Below are positions 6,388 through 15,181 of a DNA stretch of 64,000 bases, one piece after another. Location of the stretch: the NCBI GenBank assembly GCA_016719565.1, contig JADJYU010000012.1:1-64000 (forward strand), in the 5' to 3' direction. The notes beneath the pieces are model-generated. The model ran no database searches, had not been told where the DNA came from, and worked only from the letters and a program-made list of their open reading frames with translations. The number at the start of each line of letters is the position of its first letter. Within the stretch, counting starts at the first letter, position 1. Source of the DNA: Ignavibacteria bacterium (GTDB taxonomy: Bacteria > Bacteroidota > Ignavibacteria > Tepidaquicellales > Tepidaquicellaceae). A program made the position numbers and the translations under genes.

Positions 6388-8521
6388 ATGATAAATTTCT
6401 TCAAAATAATTTCAATAACGCTTTTACTTTCAGCATCTGCTGTAAGTAATTCATTTGCCCAGTCCATCTGGCAGTGGCAGGAGCCGCAACCGACGGGGAA
6501 TGTGATGCGAGCGTTGTCTTTTGTGAATGAGAATACGGGATACGCTGCAGGTGATGTGGGTAATGTATTAAAGACAACTAACGGCGGTTTGAACTGGGAA
6601 TTGAAATTAGTAGATCAGAATATTCAGATACTTGGAATGTTTTTTTATGACAGCGAACTTGGGTTTGTAACAGGAACTGATAACGGAAAAGTTTACCGGA
6701 CTTCAGACGGTGGAAATTCCTGGTCGGTCTTATTAAATGCCGGTGTAACAGCTATGTGGGACATTGATTTTCCGACCAGACATACGGGTTTTGCAGTAGG
6801 ACTTAACGGGAGAATTTATAAATCAACTGATTCGGGACTCAACTGGACTCAGCAGTCCAGCGGATCAAGCGCTTTTTTATTCAGTGTGGATTTTCTTGAT
6901 TCATTAAACGGCGCGGTAGGAGGCGGAAGAATATTGTTAAGAACTACCAACGGCGGTTTGAACTGGGCAGAACAGAATCTTGTATTCAGCTGGCCATTCG
7001 CTCAGGTATTTAGTTTAAATTATATTGATTCAAATCACATTTACGGTTTAGTTTCTGCAGAAGACAGTTTGTATAAAACGACAAACGGCGGTCAGAGCTG
7101 GTTTGGACAATTCATTCCAAGAGTTGGAAGCGATATATTCAGGACGATATCATTTATAGATCCGAATACGGGAATAATGGCGACAGATTACGGGAAGATC
7201 AGACGGACTACAAATGCAGGTGTGACCTGGATTAATGATTCAACTTATCAGCCTAATTATGAACAAATAGGAGTATTGTACAGAACTGAGTTTGTTACAA
7301 ATTCGACAGCATACGTCAGCGGCTCCGGCGGAAGAGTAATAAAGAGTACAAATGCAGGCGTGAACTGGTTTACGACAACCGGAGGCAGATATAATTACAA
7401 CTCTAATTATTTTGTAAATCAGAATACAGGATTCACTGCGGGAAATGATGGGAAAATACTTAAAACAACAAATGCAGGATTGAACTGGATTGAGAAGCCA
7501 AGTAATACTATTCAGAATTTGAATGAAATAAGTTTTGTGGATGAAAACACGGGGTTTGTTTGTGGAGATACCGGGACAGTGCTGAAGACGACAAATGGTG
7601 GTGAGTTGGGAGAATTTGAACATTGGAAATATAAGCGATATAAAAGGAATTAGTTTTATTAATGTTAATGAAGGTTATATTAGCGGCAGTCAGTCTAGAA
7701 TTCTGAAAACTTCAAATGGCGGGTTAAACTGGGAGAATCAAAATAGCGGGGTTAGTCAGTTAGCAGTTCTAGGACGAATGGCTTTTATAAATCAAAATAC
7801 TGGATATATAACAGGTGGAGCATATTTAAGAACAACTAATGGAGGATTAAACTGGATCAATGATGGCAACAGCGGAGGATTTGATGTTTCTTATCCGGAA
7901 TTTCATGCAGGATATAGAGTAGGCGGCTCCGGAATAATTTTAAAATCTACAGATGGAGGAATTGTATGGATAACGCAAAGCGGAAATGTAGCGGAGAACT
8001 TAAATACAATTCACTTCATTGATCCGAACAACGGCTTTGCAGCTGGAGATGGCGGATCTGTTACAAGAACTACAAACGGCGGAACGAATTGGGTCCCCCA
8101 GACAAGACTGACCAATAATAATTTAAGATCAGTTTTTTTTACCGATGCTGATAACGGATATATATCAGGAGATTTCGGAACACTTATAAAAACAACCAAC
8201 GGCGGACTTGTTTTCATTTCATACAATACTTTTAGTTCTCCTGAAGATTTCAAATTGCATCAGAATTTTCCAAATCCTTTTAACTCATCAACAATCATAA
8301 AATATGATATTAAGAAACAAGGAAATGTAGAAATGAAGCTTTATGACATCACGGGAAAATTTGTAAAAACGCTTGTTCAGGAAGTTCAGGAGCAGGGGAG
8401 TTACAGCATTTTGTTTTCTCCTGCAAGTAATGATTTACAATTACAGTCAGGAGTATATTTCTATACTTTAAAGTTTGATTCAAAAAATATTTTAACTAAA
8501 AAATTACTTTATATAAAATAA
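6388..8521 (+). pseudogene. T9SS-secreted Ycf48/BNR-repeat beta-propeller protein, frameshifted
   Basis: A secreted repeat protein of about 711 residues when joined. Residues 1-25 are a signal peptide. The body holds many copies of a ~40-residue Ycf48-like (BNR) propeller blade with the signature TTNGGLNW and NTGYAAGD. The last ~80 residues are a T9SS type-A sorting domain (NFPNPFNSST, ending KKLLYIK). Cargo with this tail crosses the outer membrane through T9SS, whose PorU and PorV are encoded at 35-40 kb. The frame breaks near 7600 inside a TNGG.SWEN blade: the first part ends at 7653, the second is open from 7595. One extra base or two missing bases in the GGTGGTGAG stretch would explain it. 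Both halves keep good blades, so the break is recent or a sequencing error. Ligand unknown. Confidence 0.8.
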
Positions 8522-8531
8522 ATAATTAATT

Positions 8532-10367
8532 ATGAAAAAATTAATAATGCTTTTAGCTGTTTTAACTGTATGTAATATTACTAATGGTCAAATTACAAAT
8601 GACTATCCTTTTAAAACGTATTTAGATTCAAATAATAATTTATATATAAGCGGAAATAAATTTAATCCGGGTACAAATACATTAGATATAATATATGAAA
8701 AATATACTTCAGGTGGTGAAAATTTAATTTTCAAATGGTATAATAATATTTTTGGAAATGACAGAGGAATGGATTTAGCAATTGATGATCAAGGAAATGC
8801 TTTTATAACCGGATATATTTTTAATAACATCTCTCAAAGTAATGATATTGTTGTTTTGAAATTTAATTCTTCAGGAACATTGGGTTGGGCAAAATCATAT
8901 CATAATCAAGGTGATGATAAAGGTTATGGAATTGATATAGAGTTAGATAATATCGGTTTAGCAACAAATATTTTTATTTCAGGATATCAAACTGTAAATG
9001 ATCAAAAATCAATTTTTGTAAGTAAGCTCGATAACTTTGGCAAAATCACATGGCAGCGCGATACTGCAATATCCGGAAAGTACGATATAGCAACTGACAT
9101 ATTCGTCGATGCAGGATATGTTTATACCTGCGGATATTCATATCAGGGACCTGTCTTTGGTGATGATATTTTCTTTATAACGCTGAGTAAAATTGACGGA
9201 CTGATCGGCACGAATGACATCCTTCTTCATAATATAGCCGGGAGTCATGAAAGACCAACTGCGTTTACAGTTGTGAATACTTCAAGAAATTATCTTTCAA
9301 AATCGAGAAGCTCTGTTACTTCCATATCGGATAATTTTTCTCAGACTACTATTACGCCGTCAATGTTCATGACAGTATTTTATGACGAGGATCTGAATAA
9401 TAAAGTGAATGAAAAATGGAGAAGAACTTATTATAACAGAGGACTTAATGACAGGAATGTTCCGACAGCAATAACCTCCGACAGTCTGCAGAATATTTAC
9501 GTGACGGGATATACAAGAAGCCAGACGCCCGGAAATGATCTGGACTTTATAACTACGAAGTATAATTTTCAGGACGGAAGTAACGGATGGAGCGGCAGCG
9601 GTATAAAATTTTATAATAATGATTCAATGCCTTCATCACAGTATAACGACCGCGCATCGACAATAAAACTTTCCAAGAACGGATACATATATGTTGCCGG
9701 CATGAGCGACGCATCGCCATACGGATATTCAATAGTATGTTATAAACAGGAAACTCCAATAGGCCCACCGGTTCAGCGCTGGGTAAGGTCCTACATTCCT
9801 GATTTTCAGGAGCATCACAATGGACCGGAAACAAATATGCAGAGGTGGGCGAACATAGAAGCGGACAGTCACGGCAATCCGATACTGATTGCAATGCAAT
9901 GGAACGACTACGGCGCGGAGTGGAAAGCGAGAAAGTATGACACGGACGGGAATATAATTTATACGATCGGTGAGGATGATAATAATATTGATTCAGATAA
10001 GAGTGCAAATGAAAAATCTGAAAAAATTAATTCCGATAATAATTCAAGGTCACAATCACAAATGAAAATTTCCGACAAGAATATTTTCGGAAATGAAGCG
10101 ACTGATACAAAACTATTCCAGAACAAACCGAATCCCTTTAATCCGTCAACAGAAATTTCTTATAATGTTTCAGCGGAATCTTTTATTACAATAAAGATCT
10201 ACAACCTGCTCGGACAGGAAGCGGCGTCACTTGTGAATGAGATGAAGAATTCCGGAATGTATAAAGTTACATTCGACGGATCTGCGTTATCGAGCGGGAT
10301 GTATTTTTATAAATTGTTTGTGAACGGAGCTGTAGTGGATACGAAACGTATGCTGCTGATGAAGTGA
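8532..10367 (+). CDS. T9SS-secreted beta-propeller (SBBP-like) protein
   Basis: A 611-residue secreted protein beginning 10 bases after the previous gene. The signal peptide is MKKLIMLLAVLTVCNITNG. The middle carries repeats of the form DDQGNAFITGYIFN, IFISGYQ, QNIYVTGYTRS and GYIYVAGMS, typical of SBBP/beta-propeller blades in Bacteroidota surface proteins. A charged linker near residue 500-530 leads to a T9SS type-A sorting domain (NKPNPFNPST, LLGQE, SSGMYFYKL, ending KRMLLMK). It is thus predicted to be sorted to the cell surface or released. No catalytic motif is seen. It probably shares the promoter of the gene before it. Very little of it is G/C-rich in the first third, while the last two thirds use more G/C-ending codons, hinting at a mosaic origin. 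Confidence 0.85.
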   Translation: MKKLIMLLAVLTVCNITNGQITNDYPFKTYLDSNNNLYISGNKFNPGTNTLDIIYEKYTSGGENLIFKWYNNIFGNDRGMDLAIDDQGNAFITGYIFNNISQSNDIVVLKFNSSGTLGWAKSYHNQGDDKGYGIDIELDNIGLATNIFISGYQTVNDQKSIFVSKLDNFGKITWQRDTAISGKYDIATDIFVDAGYVYTCGYSYQGPVFGDDIFFITLSKIDGLIGTNDILLHNIAGSHERPTAFTVVNTSRNYLSKSRSSVTSISDNFSQTTITPSMFMTVFYDEDLNNKVNEKWRRTYYNRGLNDRNVPTAITSDSLQNIYVTGYTRSQTPGNDLDFITTKYNFQDGSNGWSGSGIKFYNNDSMPSSQYNDRASTIKLSKNGYIYVAGMSDASPYGYSIVCYKQETPIGPPVQRWVRSYIPDFQEHHNGPETNMQRWANIEADSHGNPILIAMQWNDYGAEWKARKYDTDGNIIYTIGEDDNNIDSDKSANEKSEKINSDNNSRSQSQMKISDKNIFGNEATDTKLFQNKPNPFNPSTEISYNVSAESFITIKIYNLLGQEAASLVNEMKNSGMYKVTFDGSALSSGMYFYKLFVNGAVVDTKRMLLMK

Positions 10368-10397
10368 CCATGCGATTAAATGTTTGCATTAAATTTT

Positions 10398-10900
10398 ATG
10401 TTGTTTAAAAATAAATACAGAATAGAATCAACAAGATTAAAAGGATATGATTATTCAAGTCCCGGTGCGTATTTCATTACGATAAAAACGGCTAAGTGGG
10501 AATGTTTTTCGGAGATATTGAAAATAAAAAGATGGTGTTGAATGAAACCGGCAAAACCGCTACGGAATACTGGAAAAAAATTCCGGATCATTTTCCGTAT
10601 GTAATTTTAGATGAATACATTTTTATGCCTGATCATTTTCATGGTATTATTTTTCTGGATGAATATAAAACACTTCAGAAGCGACAGCCGGTCGGAGTTA
10701 TCATCAATCAATTCAAACGCACATGTACAATTCAGATCAGAAAATCTGAAATAAATTTCAAATGGCAGTCAAGATTTCATGACCATGTGATCAGAAACGA
10801 AAATGAATTGGACAGGATAAGACAGTATATTATAGACAATCCAAAAAATTGGAAATCAGGTGACGAATTTAATTCGGATGAATTAACATTTGAGATATAA
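10398..10900 (+). pseudogene. REP-associated tyrosine transposase (RAYT), one-base frameshift near N-terminus
   Basis: A Y1/HUH-type transposase of the TnpA_REP (RAYT) family, about 167 residues when repaired. The N-terminus (from ATG 10398) reads RLKGYDYSSPGAYFITI; the HUH motif appears as MPDHFHGI; the tail has WQSRFHDHVIR and RIRQYIIDNPKNW, where the Tyr of the YI..NP segment is the usual nucleophile. RAYTs nick and mobilise REP palindromes. Here REPs lie in an array immediately downstream. The frame breaks in the T5 run at 10505-10509; one added T gives the expected ECFFGDIENKK. Without repair, translation would need a GTG at 10496 and lose the first 33 residues. All catalytic residues are kept. 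Confidence 0.85.
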
Positions 10901-10985
10901 TTGGCGGATAAAAAATTGAAATTTGTATTTTGGATTGGGAATCATTCGTAATCACTTGGTGTAATATATTTTTTCCTATACAATT

Positions 10986-12058
10986 GTAGAGACGCCCAAT
11001 TTGGGCGTCTCTACGAATTTAAAATCAGGTGACGAATATCGTACGGATGTATTAACATTTAATATATAAATGGTGGAATCAAATAAATGAGATTGTATTG
11101 TTAATGGACAAAATGCGCAACCAAATCGATTAGACGCCCAAATTGGGCGTCTCTACGAATTTAAAATCAGGTGACGAATATCGTACGGATGTATTAACAT
11201 ATAAATGTTGGAATCAAATAAATGAGATTGTATTGTTAATGGACAAAAATGTGCAACCAAATCGATTAGACGCCCAAATTGGGCGTCTCTACGAATTTAA
11301 AATCAGGTGACGAATATCGTACGGATGTATTAACATTTAATATATAAATGGTGGAATCAAATAAATGAGATTGTATTGTTAATGGACAAAAATGCGCAAC
11401 CAAATCGATTAGACGCCCAAATTGGGCGTCTCTACGAATTTAAAATCAGGTGACGAATATCGTACGGATGTATTAACATATAATATATAAATGTTGGAAT
11501 CAAATAAATGAGATTGTATTGTTAATGGACAAAAATGTGCAACCAAATCGTAGAGACGCCCAATTTGGGCGTCTCTACGAATTTAAAATCAGGTGACGAA
11601 TATCGTACGGATGTATTAACATTTAATATATAAATGGTGGAATCAAATAAATGAGATTGTATTGTTAATGGACAAAAATGCGCAACAAATCGATTAGACG
11701 CCCAAATTGGGCGTCTCTACGAATTTAAAATCAGGTGACGAATATCGTACGGATGTATTAACATTTAATATATAAATGGTGGAATCAAATAAATGAGATT
11801 GTATTGTTAATGGACAAAAATGCGCAACCAAATCGATTAGACGCCCAAATTGGGCGTCTCTACGATTTGGGCGTCTCTACGATTTGAAAATCAGCAGACA
11901 AATTTAGAACTGATGAATTAACATTTGATATAAAAATTGCGGAATCAAATAAGTGAAATTGTATTTATAATCGACAAAAAAATTCACAATCATCTTTATT
12001 AATCGTTCAATTAAATTTTCCAATGCATCTTAGAGACGCCCAAATTGGGCGTCTCTAC
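10986..12058. repeat. REP array: ~142-bp units each joining a REP palindrome to a RAYT 3' coding end
   Basis: REP palindromes lie at 10986-11014, 11131-11156, 11267-11292, 11410-11435, 11550-11578, 11695-11720, 11838-11863 (plus a half copy to 11880) and 12031-12058. Right-arm ends are 142, 136, 143, 143, 142 and 143 bp apart, so this is a true tandem array. Copies 1 and 5 are full 29-mers; copies 2, 3, 4, 6 and 7 lack GA in the left arm. Between palindromes each unit reads, in frame, KSGDEYRTDVLTF then stop, clearly homologous to the RAYT C-terminus KSGDEFNSDELTFEI. The last unit (11881-12030) is more diverged. The array fills the gap between RAYT and oppF; no other gene is seen. Confidence 0.9.
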
Positions 12059-12176
12059 ACAAACAATTATTTGGTTGGTATTTTAGTATTGATCCGGCAG
12101 CGTCATTATTGTGAATTTTATTGTTTTTACAAATACAATGAATTATATTTACACCTAAAAATTACAATACTGCAGA

Positions 12177-13172
12177 ATGTCAGAAAATCTGATCGAAGTA
12201 AGAAATCTCAGAAAATATTTCCCGATAAAAAAAGGCGTGTTCTCAAAGACCATCGGCAATGTTAAAGCTGTCGATGATGTCTCATTTTCCATTAAAAAAG
12301 GCGAGACGCTCGGACTGGTAGGTGAGTCGGGCTGCGGAAAGACAACAGTCGGAAGATCTATATTGAGACTGATCGAGCCGACAGCCGGTGAAATTATTTT
12401 CGAAGGAAAGGATATTACTAACATATCAAGTAAGGAGCTTAAAACTTACAGAAAGAAAATGCAGATCATTTTTCAGGATCCGTATTCTTCACTTAATCCG
12501 CGTATCACAGTCGGCGGGATGCTGAATGAAATTCTGAAATTCCACGAGATAGCTGAAGGCGCGGCTGCAGAGAAAAGAGTAGAACAGCTGCTTGATACTG
12601 TAGGTCTGAGAAAGATCCACGCGCGCAGATATCTGCACGAATTTTCCGGCGGTCAGAGACAAAGGATCGGGATTGCAAGAGCGCTTTCAGTGGAACCGAA
12701 ATTTATAGTCTGTGACGAACCCGTATCAGCGCTTGACGTTTCCATTCAGTCACAGATACTTAATTTGCTGCAGGACCTTCAGAAGGAATTTGGTATTACA
12801 TATCTTTTTATTTCGCACGACCTTTCCGTAGTGGAACACATTTCCGACAGAGTATGCGTTATGTATCTTGGACAGCTTGTAGAAATGGCGACAAGAGAAG
12901 CATTATATCAGCATCCGAATCATCCTTATTCTCAGGCGCTGCTGTCCGCAGTACCGCTTCCGGATCCGAGAAATAAATCCAAAAGAATTATACTTACAGG
13001 CGATGTGCCTTCGCCGGCTAATGTTCCGACCGGATGTTATTTTCATCCGAGATGTCCGAAAGTATTTGAGGACTGTTCATCAATTCACCCGGTGTTAGCG
13101 GGAACGGAGACTCACAGTCAAAGCTGTCTTTTATTTCCGGAAAGTTATCCGAAAAATGTGAAAGCCGCATAA
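12177..13172 (+). CDS. oppF: Oligopeptide/dipeptide ABC transporter ATP-binding protein (OppF/DppF type)
   Basis: A 331-residue ATPase that powers peptide import through the two permeases encoded at 17.7-19.7 kb. Walker A is GESGCGKTT (about residues 50-58), the Q-loop is IIFQDP, the signature is EFSGGQRQRIGIARAL (about 158-173), Walker B is FIVCDEPVSALDV, and the H-loop is ISHDLSVV. The C-terminus has the oligo_HPY extension with a CYFHPRCP motif near residue 288 that marks the Opp/Dpp family. The N-terminus (LRKYFPIKKG) is typical of the F, not the D, subunit. No OppD partner is encoded beside it, which is unusual because Opp/Dpp pumps normally use two different ATPases. The REP array lies just upstream. 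A strong terminator follows. Confidence 0.93.
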   Translation: MSENLIEVRNLRKYFPIKKGVFSKTIGNVKAVDDVSFSIKKGETLGLVGESGCGKTTVGRSILRLIEPTAGEIIFEGKDITNISSKELKTYRKKMQIIFQDPYSSLNPRITVGGMLNEILKFHEIAEGAAAEKRVEQLLDTVGLRKIHARRYLHEFSGGQRQRIGIARALSVEPKFIVCDEPVSALDVSIQSQILNLLQDLQKEFGITYLFISHDLSVVEHISDRVCVMYLGQLVEMATREALYQHPNHPYSQALLSAVPLPDPRNKSKRIILTGDVPSPANVPTGCYFHPRCPKVFEDCSSIHPVLAGTETHSQSCLLFPESYPKNVKAA

Positions 13173-13257
13173 ACAAAGTGATTGTATTTTTCGGTTTATA
13201 AAAAAAATTGAAGTATAGAAAATTTACACTCAAAATAAAATTTAAAGTGATTCCTCC

Positions 13258-13296
13258 CGGCTGTTTATCAGTATGATAATCAGCCGTTTATTTTTT
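13258..13296 (+). terminator. Rho-independent terminator after oppF
   Basis: Inverted repeat CGGCTGTTTATCA / TGATAATCAGCCG (13258-13286, one mismatch, 3-base loop) followed by TTTATTTTTT. It separates oppF from the binding-protein genes. Confidence 0.8.
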
Positions 13297-13361
13297 ACAA
13301 ATGTTTAGTATTATATAACAAATCAAAAATGTATTTTTATTATCAATAAAGTAAAAAGTAA

Positions 13362-15092
13362 ATGATTAAAATAATTTCAGCTTTTTTATTATTAAGTATT
13401 GTATTTATAAGCGGATGCGGGAAGAAGCAAGAAACGGTAATGACTGACCTTCCGGGAGGTATACGCGGGGGCGGGGTATTCAGGATCAATGAACTGGAAA
13501 ACATCAGGAGTCTCGATCCGGTAGGTATCAGCGATGTGGTCTCGCATCATGTGGCGCATCAGATCTATGACGGGCTTGTCGATCTTGATACAAATCTTCA
13601 TCTGAAACCGGATCTGGCAACACGCTGGGAAATTTCAGAGGACGGACTTACATATACTTTTCATTTGCGTGACGGTGTGAAGTTTCAGGATAATGCATGC
13701 TTTCCTGACGGTAAAGGAAGAGAGCTGAAAGCTGCTGACGTTAAGTATTCCTTTGAAAGAGTTTGCGATCCCAGAGCCGGGACTTTAGGTTATGATTATT
13801 TCAAAAATTATGTGGAAGGCGCTAAAGAATATTTTGATGAAATTTCTCTTTCGAGAAAAGAGAACCGCGAACCTAAAATAAATGAAGTAACGGGATATAT
13901 TGCAAAAGATGATTCAACTTTTCAAATAAAACTTAAATCTCCTTTCGGTCCGTTTATATTTTATATGACGCTTGCATATTCATACATTCTCCCGAGAGAA
14001 GCAGTGGAAAAATACGGCAAGGATTATTTCCAGAATCCTGTCGGCACTGGACCGTTTATTTTTGTTGACTGGAAACCTGACCTTGAGCTGAATTTAAAAA
14101 AGAATCCGGATTACTGGGCAAAAGATGAACATGGCAATCAGCTGCCTTATCTCGAAGGAGTAAAATTTAAATTCATAAAAGAGCTGTCGCAGCAGATGCT
14201 CGAATTTCAAAATGGTAATCTTGATGAATGTTACAGACTGCCGAATGAATCATTCAAGGAAATTGTTACTCCGGAAAAAAAACTAACTCCGCAGTTTGAA
14301 AAATTCCGGCTGCAGAGAGTGCCTTCGCTGGGTTCGCAGTATTACGGATTTCTTACTACGGGGAAAATTTATAATGACGTGAAAGTCAGACAGGCGTTTA
14401 ACTATGCCATTGACAGAAATAAGATCCTGAAATTTGTTTTAAACGGTCAGGGATTTATGGGAGCTTTTCACGGACTTGTGCCTCCGGCAATGCCTGATTA
14501 TGATATCAATAAAATAAAAGGATATGATTTTAATCTTGAGAAAGCGAAGCAGCTGATGACTGAAGCGGGTTATCCGGACGGCAAAGGATTCCCGGATGCA
14601 GTACTGCAGATAAATTCCGGCGGCGACAGGAATATCCAGATAGCTGAGTCCATTCAGAATATGCTCAAAGAAATAGGCGTGAATATGAAGCTGAACATAA
14701 TGCAGTTCGCGCAGCATCTCGATAACGTGGACGCGGGAAGAGCTGATTTTTACAGAGCCGGATGGGTAGGGGATTATCCTGATCCCGAGAATTTTCTGAA
14801 TCTCTTTTACGGAAAAAATGTGCCGAAAGACCCGGCGCTGATAAGTCCCGTGAATTCGACAAGGTTTCAGGATGCAAAATATGATGAGCTTTATGAAAAG
14901 GCAATTTCGATCTCTGACCTTAAAGAAAGATATGAATATTATTATCAGGCTGAGCAGATCGCTGTGGACAAAGCTCCGATGATTTTCATATATTATGATG
15001 AACATTACAGACTGCTTCAGCCGTATGTGAACGGTTACGGACTTGATCCGATGCACAGGGTGAATTTTAGGACGCTTTGGCTGAATCAATGA
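13362..15092 (+). CDS. oppA: Peptide-binding lipoprotein of the Opp/Dpp system, copy 1
   Basis: A 576-residue family-5 solute-binding protein that captures peptides outside the inner membrane and hands them to OppB/OppC. A lipoprotein signal peptide ends in the lipobox ISGC (Cys19). The family-5 signature appears as LATRWEISEDGLTYTFHLRDGVKFQDN near residues 85-115, followed by ADVKYSFERV. The C-terminal lobe has VRQAFNYAIDRNKIL. Length is normal. A close paralogue follows 90 bp downstream and shares most of the sequence, so a tandem duplication took place. The spacer holds short TGATCAA repeats. Confidence 0.93.
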   Translation: MIKIISAFLLLSIVFISGCGKKQETVMTDLPGGIRGGGVFRINELENIRSLDPVGISDVVSHHVAHQIYDGLVDLDTNLHLKPDLATRWEISEDGLTYTFHLRDGVKFQDNACFPDGKGRELKAADVKYSFERVCDPRAGTLGYDYFKNYVEGAKEYFDEISLSRKENREPKINEVTGYIAKDDSTFQIKLKSPFGPFIFYMTLAYSYILPREAVEKYGKDYFQNPVGTGPFIFVDWKPDLELNLKKNPDYWAKDEHGNQLPYLEGVKFKFIKELSQQMLEFQNGNLDECYRLPNESFKEIVTPEKKLTPQFEKFRLQRVPSLGSQYYGFLTTGKIYNDVKVRQAFNYAIDRNKILKFVLNGQGFMGAFHGLVPPAMPDYDINKIKGYDFNLEKAKQLMTEAGYPDGKGFPDAVLQINSGGDRNIQIAESIQNMLKEIGVNMKLNIMQFAQHLDNVDAGRADFYRAGWVGDYPDPENFLNLFYGKNVPKDPALISPVNSTRFQDAKYDELYEKAISISDLKERYEYYYQAEQIAVDKAPMIFIYYDEHYRLLQPYVNGYGLDPMHRVNFRTLWLNQ

Positions 15093-15160
15093 TCAATGAT
15101 CAATGATCAATGATCAATTATCAATGATCAATTTTCAATTAAAAATGAAAAATTATAAAT
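15093..15160. repeat. TGATCAA heptamer tandem repeat
   Basis: At least four consecutive copies of TGATCAA follow directly on the oppA stop and then decay to TTATCAATGATCAATTTTCAA. Similar heptamers occur at 20170, 54188 and 56450. Confidence 0.75.
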
Positions 15161-15181
15161 TATAAAAAATAAATTATTGAT

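Noticed and set aside
10986..12058. CRISPR or satellite of unknown origin
   Set aside because: The 142-bp units are explained by REP palindromes plus RAYT 3' coding ends.
12023..12265. 80-residue plus-strand ORF overlapping the oppF start
   Set aside because: It begins inside the last REP palindrome, is in another frame from oppF and has no protein-like features.
14439..15089. 216-residue minus-strand ORF inside oppA
   Set aside because: It mirrors a strong coding gene on the other strand and reads as low-quality sequence rich in His/Ile/Arg.
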